This document shows, piece after piece, positions 23,922 to 33,757 of a stretch of DNA of 64,000 nucleotides. The DNA comes from Ottowia sp. Its GTDB lineage: Bacteria; Pseudomonadota; Gammaproteobacteria; Burkholderiales; Burkholderiaceae_C. Position numbers and translations under genes: made by a program. Each line of letters begins with the position of its first letter. Position 1 is the first letter of the stretch. The stretch lies in the NCBI RefSeq assembly GCF_016703145.1, contig NZ_JADJCO010000003.1, positions 1,132,001 to 1,196,000 of the forward strand, written 5' to 3'. The notes below the pieces were generated by a model, which had not been told where the DNA came from, did not search any database, and saw only the letters and a list, made by a program, of their open reading frames with translations.

Positions 23922-25486
23922 CGCGCCTGCTGCGCGCCACCTACATCGCGTGGGTGGCCTTGCGCTACGGGCTGGACGAGCTGGTGCTGACCAGCTTCCA
24001 GCACCCCGGCGTGCGGTTGGTGGCGCGCATCGCCTCCGTGGGGCGCGACTTGTCGGCGCCGCGCGGCCAGCGCTTGCGCGAGGCGCTGCAGCAGCTCGGC
24101 CCCATCTTCGTCAAGTTCGGGCAGGTGCTGTCTACCCGGCGCGACCTGCTGCCGGCCGACATCGCCGATGAGCTGGCCCTGCTGCAGGACCGCGTGCCGC
24201 CTTTCCCGGCCGAGGTGGCCATCACCACCATCGAGCACGCGTTCCGCAAGCCCATCGGCGAGATCTTCACCAGCTTCGAGCGCGAGCCGGTGGCCAGCGC
24301 CTCCATCGCGCAGGTGCACTTCGCCACGCTGCGCGAGCCGCACGGGGGCGAGCGCGAGGCGGCGGTCAAGGTGCTGCGACCCGGCATGCTCAAGGTCATC
24401 GACCAGGATCTGGACCTGATCCGCACGATGGCCGGTTGGATCGAGCGCCTGTCGGCCGACGGCAAGCGCCTGAAACCCCGCGAGGTGGTGGCCGAGTTCG
24501 ACAACTACCTGCACGACGAGCTGGACCTGGTGCGCGAGGCGGCCAATGCCGCCCAGCTGCGGCGCAACATGGAGGGGCTGGATCTGGTGCTCATCCCCGA
24601 GATGTTCTGGGATCTGTGCCGCCCCGACGTGATGGTGATGGAGCGCATGTCGGGCATCCCCATCGGCCAGACCGAGCGGCTGCGCGCGGCCGGCGTGGAC
24701 ATGAAGCAACTGGCGCGCGACGGCGTCACGATCTTCTTCACCCAGGTGTTCCGCGACGGCTTCTTCCACGCCGACATGCATCCTGGCAACATCATGGTCA
24801 GCGTGGAGCCGGCCACCTTCGGGCGCTACATCTCGCTGGACTTCGGCATCGTCGGCACGCTGACCGAGTACGACAAGGAATACCTGGCGCAGAACTTCAC
24901 CGCCTTCTTCCGGCGCGACTACAAGCGCGTGGCCGAGCTGCACATCGAAAGCGGCTGGGTGCCGGCCAGCACCCGCGTGAACGAGCTGGAGGCGGCGATC
25001 CGCAGCGTGTGCGAGCCGTACTTCGACCGCCCGCTGAAGGAGATCTCCCTCGGCATGGTGCTGATGCGCCTGTTCCAGACCTCGCGGCGCTTCAACGTCG
25101 TCATCCAGCCGCAGTTGGTGCTGCTGCAGAAGACCTTGCTCAACATCGAGGGCTTGGGCCGCCAGCTCGACCCCGACCTGGACCTGTGGAGCACGGCCAA
25201 GCCCTTCCTGGAGAAGTGGATGCTGGACCAGGTCGGCCCCAGGCGGCTGTGGCGCGAGATGAAGGCGCAGGCGCCGTACTACGCCCGCATGCTGCCCGAC
25301 CTGCCGAGGCTGCTGCACGGCTACCTGCAGCGTGACGCGGCCGGCGATGCGCGGCGCGAGCTGCGGGAGCTGCTGGCCGAGCAGCGGCGCGCCAATCGGG
25401 GGCTGCGGGCCATCGCCTGGGCGGGCGTGGGCTTCGCCCTGGGAATGCTCGCGATGCAGGCGCTGGTCCGGGCGCACCTGTTCTGA
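23918..25486 (+). CDS. ubiB: Ubiquinone biosynthesis ATPase/kinase-like protein
   Basis: A 522-residue atypical kinase-like ATPase (ABC1/ADCK family) anchored by C-terminal hydrophobic helices (AIAWAGVGFALGMLAMQALV). The diagnostic KxGQ motif is KFGQ near residue 64, the catalytic loop is FFHADMHPGNIMV near residue 283, and the metal-binding motif is LDFGIVG. UbiB helps extract or present ubiquinone precursors to the Ubi enzymes; it is not a classical hydroxylase. The start overlaps the ubiJ stop. Confidence 0.96.
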   Translation: MTRLLRATYIAWVALRYGLDELVLTSFQHPGVRLVARIASVGRDLSAPRGQRLREALQQLGPIFVKFGQVLSTRRDLLPADIADELALLQDRVPPFPAEVAITTIEHAFRKPIGEIFTSFEREPVASASIAQVHFATLREPHGGEREAAVKVLRPGMLKVIDQDLDLIRTMAGWIERLSADGKRLKPREVVAEFDNYLHDELDLVREAANAAQLRRNMEGLDLVLIPEMFWDLCRPDVMVMERMSGIPIGQTERLRAAGVDMKQLARDGVTIFFTQVFRDGFFHADMHPGNIMVSVEPATFGRYISLDFGIVGTLTEYDKEYLAQNFTAFFRRDYKRVAELHIESGWVPASTRVNELEAAIRSVCEPYFDRPLKEISLGMVLMRLFQTSRRFNVVIQPQLVLLQKTLLNIEGLGRQLDPDLDLWSTAKPFLEKWMLDQVGPRRLWREMKAQAPYYARMLPDLPRLLHGYLQRDAAGDARRELRELLAEQRRANRGLRAIAWAGVGFALGMLAMQALVRAHLF

Positions 25487-25526
25487 ACCACGAGAAACAC
25501 ACCGTCCAACGAGGAGGAAAACCATC

Positions 25527-26975
25527 GTGCTGCTGACCCTGGTCATCTTCTATCTGCTGATCACCATCGTCATCGGGCTGATCGCCGCGCGCCGCGTGAA
25601 GAACACGGCCGACTTCGCGGTGGCGGGCCGCCACCTGCCCATGTACATGATCATCACGACCACCTTCGCGACGTGGTTCGGTTCCGAGATCGTGCTCGGC
25701 GTGCCCGCCAAGTTCATCGAGGGCGGCCTGCGCAACGTGGTGGAAGACCCTTTCGGCGCGGGCATGTGTCTGATCCTGGTCGGCCTGTTCTTCGCTGGCA
25801 AGCTCTACCGCATGACGCTGCTGACCATCAGCGACTACTACCGCGAACGCTATGGCCGCTCGATCGAGATCGCCTGCTCGCTGATCATCATGCTCAGCTA
25901 CCTGGGCTGGGTTTCGGCGCAGGTCACGGCGCTGGGCCTGGTGTTCAACCTGCTGTCCGGGGGCGCGGTGAGCATCCCCTGGGGCATGACCATCGGCGTG
26001 GTGTCCATCCTGGCCTACACGCTCTTCGGCGGCATGTGGTCGGTGGCCGTCACCGACTTCCTGCAGATGATCATCCTGGTGGTGGGGCTGCTGGTGCTGG
26101 CGGTGTTCGCCAGCGGCATGGCGGGCGGGGCGGGGCAGGTGATCGACCTGGCCACCAGCCGCGACCTGTTCCGCTTCTGGCCCGAGCCGAGCTGGCACGA
26201 CATCGTCTTCTTCTTCGCCGCCGCCATCACCATGATGCTGGGCTCCATCCCGCAGCAGGATGTGTTCCAGCGCGTGATGTCGGCCAACAGCGTGAAGGCG
26301 GCCACGCACGGCACCGTCATCGGCGGCAGCGCCTACATCCTCTTCGCCTTCGTGCCCATGTTCCTGGTGACCAGCGCGCTGCTCATCATGCCCGAGCGGG
26401 CGGCCGAACTGCTGGCCGACGACCCGCAGAAGGTGCTGCCCACGTTGGTGATGGAGAAGATGCCTTTCGTGATGCAGGTGCTGTTCTTCGGTGCGCTGCT
26501 CTCGGCCATCAAGTCGTGCGCGTCGGCCACGCTGCTGGCGCCCAGCGTCACCTTCACCGAGAACATCTGGCGCCAGTTCCGCACCCACGGCAGCGACCGC
26601 GAGACCCTGCTGACCATGCGCATCAGCGTGCTGGTGTTCTCGGCGGCCGTGCTGGCCTATGCCATCCGGATGGAAGGCACGCCGATCTACGAGCTGGTGT
26701 CGAGCGCCTACCAGGTGCCGCTGGTGGGGGCCTTCGTTCCGCTGGTGTTCGGGCTGTACTGGCGCCGGGCCACCACCCAGGGCGCCGTGTGCGCCGTGGC
26801 GCTGGGCATCGGCGTGTGGATCGCCGGCCACGCCATGGCCTGGGGCGAGTCCTTCCCCGCGCAGCTCGCCGGCGTGCTGGCGGCCGTCGCCGGCATGGTC
26901 TTCGGCTCCCTGGTGCCGCAGTGGCTGGCCGACCACAAGGGGCACCCGCGCCACTACGAACTCAGCCCGAACTGA
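25527..26975 (+). CDS. Sodium:solute symporter family protein
   Basis: A 482-residue transporter with about 13 predicted helices, typical of the SSS family: LITIVIGLIAARRVKNTADFAVAGRHLP at the N-terminus, TFATWFGSEIVLGVPAKFIEGG in the second helix, and LGSIPQQDVFQRVMSANSVKAATHGTVIGG in the middle. Substrate unknown; the sequence suggests a solute carrier, and no attached kinase domain is present. Translation starts at the GTG at 25527, preceded by GAGGAGG nine bases upstream. It is the last gene of the ubiquinone run but is probably unrelated in function. Confidence 0.9.
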   Translation: MLLTLVIFYLLITIVIGLIAARRVKNTADFAVAGRHLPMYMIITTTFATWFGSEIVLGVPAKFIEGGLRNVVEDPFGAGMCLILVGLFFAGKLYRMTLLTISDYYRERYGRSIEIACSLIIMLSYLGWVSAQVTALGLVFNLLSGGAVSIPWGMTIGVVSILAYTLFGGMWSVAVTDFLQMIILVVGLLVLAVFASGMAGGAGQVIDLATSRDLFRFWPEPSWHDIVFFFAAAITMMLGSIPQQDVFQRVMSANSVKAATHGTVIGGSAYILFAFVPMFLVTSALLIMPERAAELLADDPQKVLPTLVMEKMPFVMQVLFFGALLSAIKSCASATLLAPSVTFTENIWRQFRTHGSDRETLLTMRISVLVFSAAVLAYAIRMEGTPIYELVSSAYQVPLVGAFVPLVFGLYWRRATTQGAVCAVALGIGVWIAGHAMAWGESFPAQLAGVLAAVAGMVFGSLVPQWLADHKGHPRHYELSPN

Positions 26976-27020
26976 GTCAGGCAATCGTGCCATCGGCCGG
27001 CGCGCCGGAGGATGCCAGCC

Positions 27021-27026
27021 TATAAT
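27021..27026 (+). promoter_or_regulatory. Candidate -10 element before fmdB
   Basis: Perfect TATAAT 33 bp upstream of the FmdB start, in an otherwise GC-rich stretch. No convincing -35 is visible at the right distance. It probably drives the FmdB-DUF502-aspS run. Confidence 0.5.
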
Positions 27027-27058
27027 TTAGGGTTTTGCGCTGTTCTGGTCGCGACGCC

Positions 27059-27391
27059 ATGCCCATCTATGCCTACAAGTGCGGATCCTGCGGCTTTGCC
27101 AAGGACGTCCTGCAGAAAATCTCCGATGCGCCGCTGACGGTCTGCCCGTCCTGCGGCGAAGCCGCGCTCGCCAAGCAGGTCACGGCCGCGGGCTTTCAGC
27201 TCAAGGGCTCGGGCTGGTACGCCACCGATTTCCGCGACGGTGGCAAGAGCGGCGCCGCCAAGGACGCCAAGCCCGAGTCGGCCGACGGCGGCGCCAAGGG
27301 CGATGGGCCGGCTCCTGCGCCCGCCGCCAGCCCCGCGCCGGCGCCGGCCGCGCCCGCCCCGGCGAGCGGCGGCGGCACCTCGACTCCCTGA
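27059..27391 (+). CDS. FmdB-family zinc-ribbon protein
   Basis: A 110-residue protein: an N-terminal zinc ribbon with CGSCG and CPSCG pairs in the first 45 residues (MPIYAYKCGSCGFAKDVLQK), then the GFQLKGSGWYATDF motif typical of FmdB-like proteins, and an Ala/Pro/Lys-rich disordered tail. FmdB was named as a putative regulator of formamidase, but the family's role is not established. Starts a cluster with DUF502 and aspS, a common order in betaproteobacteria. Confidence 0.88.
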   Translation: MPIYAYKCGSCGFAKDVLQKISDAPLTVCPSCGEAALAKQVTAAGFQLKGSGWYATDFRDGGKSGAAKDAKPESADGGAKGDGPAPAPAASPAPAPAAPAPASGGGTSTP

Positions 27392-27413
27392 CGCCGGCCC
27401 GAAGACCGCGCCC

Positions 27414-28151
27414 ATGATGTCCCGCCTGCGGCAATACTTCATCACCGGCTTGGTGGTGTGGCTGCCCATGGGCGTGACGGTCTGGGTGCTGCTGTGGCTG
27501 GTGGGCATCCTGGACGCCATCTTCCTGGGCGTGTTGGCGGCGGCCGAGGCCATGATCCCGGGCCTGCAGCCCCTGGCCGATCAGGTGCGCCACGTGCCCG
27601 GCCTGGGCGTGATCCTGGTGGCCATCGGCATCTTCGGCACGGGCGTGTTCGTGGCCAACATGTTCGGCCAGTGGTGGCTGCGCCAGTGGGACCGCATGAT
27701 GACGCGCATCCCCGTGGTGCGCAGCATCTATTCGAGCGTCAAGCAAGTGTCGGACACGCTGTTCTCTGGCTCCGGCCAGGCGTTCTCGCAGGCCCTGCTC
27801 ATCCAGTACCCGCGCCAAGGCGCGTGGACCATCGCCTTCCTGACCGGCAAGCCTGGCGGCGAGGTGGCGCGCCACCTGGACGGCGACTACCTGAGCGTCT
27901 ATGTCCCGACCACGCCCAACCCCACCTCGGGCTTCTTCCTGATGGTGCCGCGCGCCGACGTGGTGGAGCTGAAGATGAGCGTGGACGAGGCGCTCAAGTA
28001 CATCATCTCGATGGGCGTGGTGGTGCCGCCCGCGCGCGAGCCGCACCCGGTCGAACCGGCGCTGGACGCGGCCGACGCAGTGCCGCCGGCCGCGCCGGCC
28101 CCCGCCACCCATCCGCTGGCCGACCCGGCCGCCGCCCGGCCCGAACTCTGA
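27414..28151 (+). CDS. DUF502 family membrane protein
   Basis: A 245-residue protein with two N-terminal membrane segments (ITGLVVWLPMGVTVWVLLWLVG and GVILVAIGIFGTGVFVANMFG), the conserved RIPVVRSIYSSVKQVSDTLF motif, and a globular C-terminal domain (AWTIAFLTGKPGGEV, VYVPTTPNPTSGFFLMVPR) ending in a Pro/Ala-rich tail. DUF502 proteins are related to the plant COV1 proteins; the bacterial function is unknown. An alternative start is 27417. Encoded just before aspS. Confidence 0.88.
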   Translation: MMSRLRQYFITGLVVWLPMGVTVWVLLWLVGILDAIFLGVLAAAEAMIPGLQPLADQVRHVPGLGVILVAIGIFGTGVFVANMFGQWWLRQWDRMMTRIPVVRSIYSSVKQVSDTLFSGSGQAFSQALLIQYPRQGAWTIAFLTGKPGGEVARHLDGDYLSVYVPTTPNPTSGFFLMVPRADVVELKMSVDEALKYIISMGVVVPPAREPHPVEPALDAADAVPPAAPAPATHPLADPAAARPEL

Positions 28152-28173
28152 AGATCTGAAAGCGAACCTCCGT

Positions 28174-29967
<1,794 letters not shown>

Positions 29968-30051
29968 CACACGGCCGGCGACGGCACCGTCCTACGCGGG
30001 CGGCGGCGCGCGCTCTGCTACGATGATTTTTTGCCACCAGGAGAAGCACCC

Positions 30052-30381
30052 ATGTCGAACATTTCGGAACTGGCGGAATCCGCCGTTGAAACCAAGGAAG
30101 AACTCGTCGTCAACCTGCGCCGCGTGATCTCCGACGCCGAGGATCTGCTCGCCGCCACGGCCGGCCAGACCGACAGCAAGATCGCCGAACTGCGCGCCCG
30201 CGCGCGCCAGAACCTGTCGGTCGCGCGCGACAAGCTGGCCGAGGCCGACGCCGCCCTGCGCGCCAGCGCCCGTCGTGCCGCCACCGTCACCGACGAGTAC
30301 GTGCACGACAACCCCTGGTCGTCGATCGGCGCCGCGGCGGCTCTCGGCATGCTGATCGGCGTGCTGTTGGGCCGCCGCTGA
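30052..30381 (+). CDS. YqjD/ElaB-like DUF883 protein
   Basis: A 109-residue protein, mostly helical and charged, with a C-terminal membrane anchor in the DUF883 motif VHDNPWSSIGAAAALGMLIGVLLGRR. In E. coli, YqjD-type proteins bind ribosomes at the inner membrane in stationary phase. A CAGGAGAAG ribosome site precedes the start. It heads a three-gene YqjD-YqjE-YqjK-like set; a separate DUF883-like gene lies at 36200. Confidence 0.88.
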   Translation: MSNISELAESAVETKEELVVNLRRVISDAEDLLAATAGQTDSKIAELRARARQNLSVARDKLAEADAALRASARRAATVTDEYVHDNPWSSIGAAAALGMLIGVLLGRR

Positions 30382-30404
30382 ACCGGCCCGGCCGACTGGA
30401 TGCC

Positions 30405-30779
30405 GTGAATCCGCGTCCCGAAGGTGCGGCCACGCGCGTGCGTGGGCTGTTTGCCGACCTGCTCGAACTGGCGCAGGTGCGGCTGGAGTTGTTCACCGTC
30501 GAGGCGCGCGAGGACTTGGGCCAGCTCATCACGATGGCGGTGCAGGGCGCGCTGGCCGTGGTGCTGGCCAGCTTCGGGCTGATCTTCCTGTCCGTGTTCG
30601 TGACGGTGCTGCTGTGGGAGTCGCAGCGCCTGCTGGCGCTGGGCGTGTTCACCGCGCTGTTTCTCGTCGGCGGCTTGGTGCTGGGCGTGCTGGCCTGGCA
30701 GCGCGTGCGGCGCGGCCTGCGGCTGTTCCGCGCCAGCCTGAACGAGTTGCGGCGCGACCAGGAGCGGCTGCGCTCATGA
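30405..30779 (+). CDS. YqjE/phage-holin superfamily III-like membrane protein
   Basis: A 124-residue protein with two strongly hydrophobic segments (AVQGALAVVLASFGLIFLSVFVTVLLW and ALGVFTALFLVGGLVLGVLAWQ) bracketed by charged ends. It resembles YqjE/actinobacterial holin-like proteins; there is no phage context here. Start is a GTG with a weak upstream site. The stop overlaps the next gene by ATGA. Confidence 0.82.
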   Translation: MNPRPEGAATRVRGLFADLLELAQVRLELFTVEAREDLGQLITMAVQGALAVVLASFGLIFLSVFVTVLLWESQRLLALGVFTALFLVGGLVLGVLAWQRVRRGLRLFRASLNELRRDQERLRS

Positions 30780-31099
30780 CCTCCAGCGACCTGCGGGATA
30801 CCGCCGACCTCGCCGTTCGGCGCGAGCAGTTGCTGCTGCGCTCGGCTCAGTTGCGCGAGCAGTTGACCACCCGCTCCACCGTGCTGCGGCCGGCGTTCAG
30901 CGCCGCCGACCGCGTGCGCAGCGGCGTCGCGTCGGTGCGCGACAACCGGGCGATCCTGCTGCTGGGCGGGGCCGCCCTGGCCGGCGCCGTGCTGGTGCGT
31001 CCGCGCATGATGGTCAACCTGGGCATGCGCGTCTGGTCCGGCTGGCAGGTGTTCCAGCGCGTGCGGCCGCTGGTCAACAGTGTGCTGCGCCAGATCTAG
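30776..31099 (+). CDS. YqjK-like membrane-associated protein
   Basis: A 107-residue protein: helical charged N-terminal half (RREQLLLRSAQLREQLTTRS), a single hydrophobic segment (AILLLGGAALAGAVLVRP) and a basic C-terminus ending SVLRQI. By position and pattern it is the third member of a YqjD-E-K-like set. It overlaps the preceding gene by 4 bp. Confidence 0.7.
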   Translation: MTSSDLRDTADLAVRREQLLLRSAQLREQLTTRSTVLRPAFSAADRVRSGVASVRDNRAILLLGGAALAGAVLVRPRMMVNLGMRVWSGWQVFQRVRPLVNSVLRQI

Positions 31100-31131
31100 T
31101 TTTTCCGGGCCGCGGGCGGCTTTCGACAACC

Positions 31132-31637
31132 ATGGACGCCGCCGCGCCACCCTCACCGCCGCGCCACAAGATTCCGCAGTCCGTGCTGGTGGTGATCCAC
31201 ACCGCCGCGCTGGACGTGTTGCTGATCCGCCGCGCCGACGCCGAGGCCGACCACTGGCAGTCGGTCACCGGCAGCAAGGACGCCGAGGACGAGCCCTTCG
31301 CCGCCACCGCCGCGCGCGAGGTGTGGGAGGAAACCGGCCTCGACGCCGCCGCTCCCGGCTGCCTTCTGGCGGACTGGCGGGTGCGGAACGTGTACGACAT
31401 CTACCCGCGCTGGCGCTGGCGCTACGCCCCCGGCGTCACGCGCAACGTCGAGCGCGTGTTCGGCCTGCGCGTGCCTCCGGGTGCCGCCGTGCGGCTGAAC
31501 CCGCGCGAGCACACCGACCTCGTCTGGCTGCCTTGGCGCGAGGCCGCCGACCGCTGCTTTTCCCCTCCAACGCCGAGGCCTGTCTGCTGCTGCCCCGGTT
31601 CGCCGCCGAATCGGATGCGCGGAAGGTGACTCGGTGA
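31132..31637 (+). CDS. nudB: Dihydroneopterin triphosphate diphosphatase, C-terminus frameshifted
   Basis: A Nudix hydrolase with the complete box GSKDAEDEPFAATAAREVWEETGL, matching NudB, which removes pyrophosphate from dihydroneopterin triphosphate in folate synthesis; folE, which makes that substrate, lies 0.9 kb downstream. As written the frame ends at 31629 after a nonsense tail (PPTPRPVCCCPGS). If one C is restored in TTTTCCCCTCC (31558-31568), the protein continues as FSPSNAEACLLLPRFAAESDARKVTR and stops at 31637, overlapping the next start by GTGA, as expected for a coupled operon. The break is therefore a recent mutation or a sequencing indel. Confidence 0.87.
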
Positions 31638-32398
31638 ATCCGGACGGCCACGACACCGGCGACCCGCAGGTGCTGCGGGTGGCAACCTACAACATCCACA
31701 AGGGCGTGCAAGGCATCGGTCCGAGCCGGCGGCTGGAGATCCACAACCTCGCGCTGGCCGTCGAGACGCTGGACGCCGACATCATCTGCCTGCAGGAGGT
31801 GCGCGCCGAGGACCGGCGCGAGGCCGAGTATTTCACCGGCTGGCCCGAGCTGCCGCAGGCCGACTTCCTGGCGCCCGAGGGCTACGAGGCCGTGTACCGC
31901 ACCAACGCCGTCACCCGCCACGGCGAGCACGGCAACGCGCTGCTGTCGCGCTGGCCCATCGTCCGCCACCAGCACGAGGACATGTCCGACCACCGCTTCG
32001 AGCAGCGTGGGCTGCTGCACGTCGAGGTGCTGGCCATGGGGATGCCCATGCACGTCATCGTGGTCCACTTCGGCCTCATCCCCGCCAGCCGCCTGCGCCA
32101 GACCGACCAGCTCAAGTGCTACATCGCGCGCGAGGTGCCGCCCGGCGCGCCGCTGCTGGTGGCGGGCGACTTCAACGACTGGGGCACGCGCGTGCGCCGG
32201 CTGCTGCGCGTCGATGCGCTGCAGGCCTTCGAGGGGCCGCGCACGTTCACCTACCCCTCGCGCTTCCCGGTGGCGCAGCTCGACCACATCTACGCCCGCG
32301 GCATGCGGCCGCTCAGCCTGGCGGCGCCGCGCGGGCGGGTGTGGAGCCGCATGTCCGACCACCTGCCGCTGATCGCCGAGTTCAGGCTGGCGGCATGA
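31634..32398 (+). CDS. Endonuclease/exonuclease/phosphatase family protein
   Basis: A 254-residue EEP-superfamily enzyme with all the fold's motifs: ATYNIHKGV (Asn), CLQEVRAED (Glu), VVHFGL, VAGDFNDWGTR (Asp/Asn) and RMSDHLPLIAEF (Asp-His). Metal-dependent phosphodiesterase or phosphatase, substrate unknown. Related genes often stand next to a cardiolipin synthase, which is not present here. GTG start overlapping the restored nudB stop. Confidence 0.88.
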   Translation: MNPDGHDTGDPQVLRVATYNIHKGVQGIGPSRRLEIHNLALAVETLDADIICLQEVRAEDRREAEYFTGWPELPQADFLAPEGYEAVYRTNAVTRHGEHGNALLSRWPIVRHQHEDMSDHRFEQRGLLHVEVLAMGMPMHVIVVHFGLIPASRLRQTDQLKCYIAREVPPGAPLLVAGDFNDWGTRVRRLLRVDALQAFEGPRTFTYPSRFPVAQLDHIYARGMRPLSLAAPRGRVWSRMSDHLPLIAEFRLAA

Positions 32399-32410
32399 CG
32401 CCGCGCCCCT

Positions 32411-32476
32411 TGATTGCTATATAAAAAATAGCTTATGGCGCAATGGGGACGCGGACTGCAGCCTGAAATCATTCAA
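32411..32476 (+). repeat. Dispersed repeat, copy 6
   Basis: Contains GCTATATAAAAAATAGC, then ATGGCGCAATGGGGACGCGG and CTGCAGCCTGAAATCATTC. The ATG inside it opens the folE frame at 32435 but is unlikely to be the real start. Confidence 0.72.
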
Positions 32477-32506
32477 AACTTTTGCTGCTACCATCGGTGG
32501 CAGACC

Positions 32507-33232
32507 ATGAAACCCCAACCCGACCTTCCCCTTCCCGCCGCGCCCGACGACGAAGGCACGCCCGTCTCGGTCAAGATCCGCGAGCGGATCCGGGCCGCGG
32601 GCCAGCGCTTCAACGCCAACGACAACATCGCCGAGTTCATCCAGCCCGGCGAGCTGGAGCGCCTGCTGGACGAGGTGACCGGCAAGATGCAGGGCGTGCT
32701 CGACAGCCTGGTGATCGACACCGAGCGCGACCACAACACCGGCGACACCGCCCGGCGCGTGGCCAAGATGTATGTGAGCGAGGTCTTCAAGGGCCGCTAC
32801 GTCAAGCCGCCCGCCATCACCGAGTTTCCCAACGCCGAGCGGCTGAACGAGCTGATGATCGTCGGCCCGATCACCGTGCGCTCGGCCTGCAGCCACCATT
32901 TCTGCCCCGTCATCGGCCAGTTGTGGATCGGCGTGCTGCCCAACGAGCACACCAACGTCATCGGCCTGTCCAAGTACGCGCGCCTGGCCGAGTGGATCAT
33001 GGGCCGGCCGCAGATTCAGGAAGAGGCCGTCGTGCAACTGGCCGATCTGATCCAGCACAAGACCAAGCCCGACGGGCTGGCGCTGGTCATGCAGGCCACG
33101 CATTACTGCATGGCCTGGCGCGGCGTCAAGGACATGGACAGCAAGATGATCAACTCCGTCATGCGCGGCGTGTTCCTCAAGGACGCCAATCTGCGGCGCG
33201 AATTCCTCTCCCTCATCCCGCAAAAAACCTGA
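32507..33232 (+). CDS. folE: GTP cyclohydrolase I
   Basis: Converts GTP to 7,8-dihydroneopterin triphosphate, the first step of folate synthesis. 241 residues. Zinc ligands lie in RSACSHHFCPVIGQ and ATHYCMAW, and the conserved TERDHNTGDTARRVAKM helix is present. The variant CSHHFCP instead of the commoner CEHHLLP marks a divergent FolE-I subgroup. I start at 32507 (MKPQPDLPLP): the frame extends to an ATG at 32435, but that part is the dispersed repeat. nudB, the next enzyme of the pathway, lies just upstream. Confidence 0.93.
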   Translation: MKPQPDLPLPAAPDDEGTPVSVKIRERIRAAGQRFNANDNIAEFIQPGELERLLDEVTGKMQGVLDSLVIDTERDHNTGDTARRVAKMYVSEVFKGRYVKPPAITEFPNAERLNELMIVGPITVRSACSHHFCPVIGQLWIGVLPNEHTNVIGLSKYARLAEWIMGRPQIQEEAVVQLADLIQHKTKPDGLALVMQATHYCMAWRGVKDMDSKMINSVMRGVFLKDANLRREFLSLIPQKT

Positions 33233-33250
33233 ACGCCCGGGGGCTCCACC

Positions 33251-33673
33251 ATGCTCGTTCGCCTGCTCTACGCCAGCCGCGCCGTCGATTCCGCGCAGCC
33301 GGTGATCCAAGGCATCCTTTCCTCCGCGCGCCAGCATAACCACCAGCTCGGCGTGACCGGCATCCTCGTCTACGGCGGCGGCATCTTCATGCAGGCCATC
33401 GAGGGCGGGCGTCAGGTCGTCAGCGACCTGTACGGCGCCATCCAGCGCGACCCGCGCCACACGGACGTGGCGCTGCTGCACTACGAGGAAATCCTGGAGC
33501 GCCGCTTCGGCAGCTGGACCATGGGCCTGGTCGACCTGGACCGCGTCAACGCCAGCGTGGTGCTCAAGTACTCCGAGCGCGCGGCGCTCGACCCTTACAC
33601 CGTGTCCGGCAAGGTGTCGATGGCGCTGCTGGAGGAGCTGATGGCCACGGCCAGCATCGTCGGCCACACCTGA
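33251..33673 (+). CDS. BLUF-domain blue-light photoreceptor
   Basis: A 140-residue protein that is essentially a single BLUF domain. The flavin-site residues are present with canonical spacing: Tyr7 (RLLYASR), Asn30 (ARQHNHQLGVTG), Gln48 (FMQAIEG) and Trp89 (FGSWTMG); the Tyr-Asn spacing is one residue shorter than in AppA, and Gln-Trp is the same. BLUF domains bind FAD and signal after a light-induced hydrogen-bond switch. No output domain is attached, so it must act through a partner or as a small signalling unit. It lies 18 bp after folE. Confidence 0.93.
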   Translation: MLVRLLYASRAVDSAQPVIQGILSSARQHNHQLGVTGILVYGGGIFMQAIEGGRQVVSDLYGAIQRDPRHTDVALLHYEEILERRFGSWTMGLVDLDRVNASVVLKYSERAALDPYTVSGKVSMALLEELMATASIVGHT

Positions 33674-33685
33674 GGCGGCAGGGCG

Positions 33686-33752
33686 GGTTTCAGGTCATAT
33701 AGGCCAGTTGTCCGCGCCGGATATGCGCCGATAGCTCCGGTTTTGATAGTAA
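33686..33752 (-). repeat. Dispersed repeat, copy 7
   Basis: On the minus strand: TACTATCAAAACCGGAGCTA, then TCGGCGCATATCCGGCGCGG and GGCCTATATGACCTGAAA. It fills the gap between the convergent BLUF and SulP genes. Confidence 0.7.
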
Positions 33753-33757
33753 CGGGC

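Noticed and set aside
30405..30779. Phage holin
   Set aside because: Holin-like only by fold; it sits in a YqjD/E/K-like set with no phage genes nearby.
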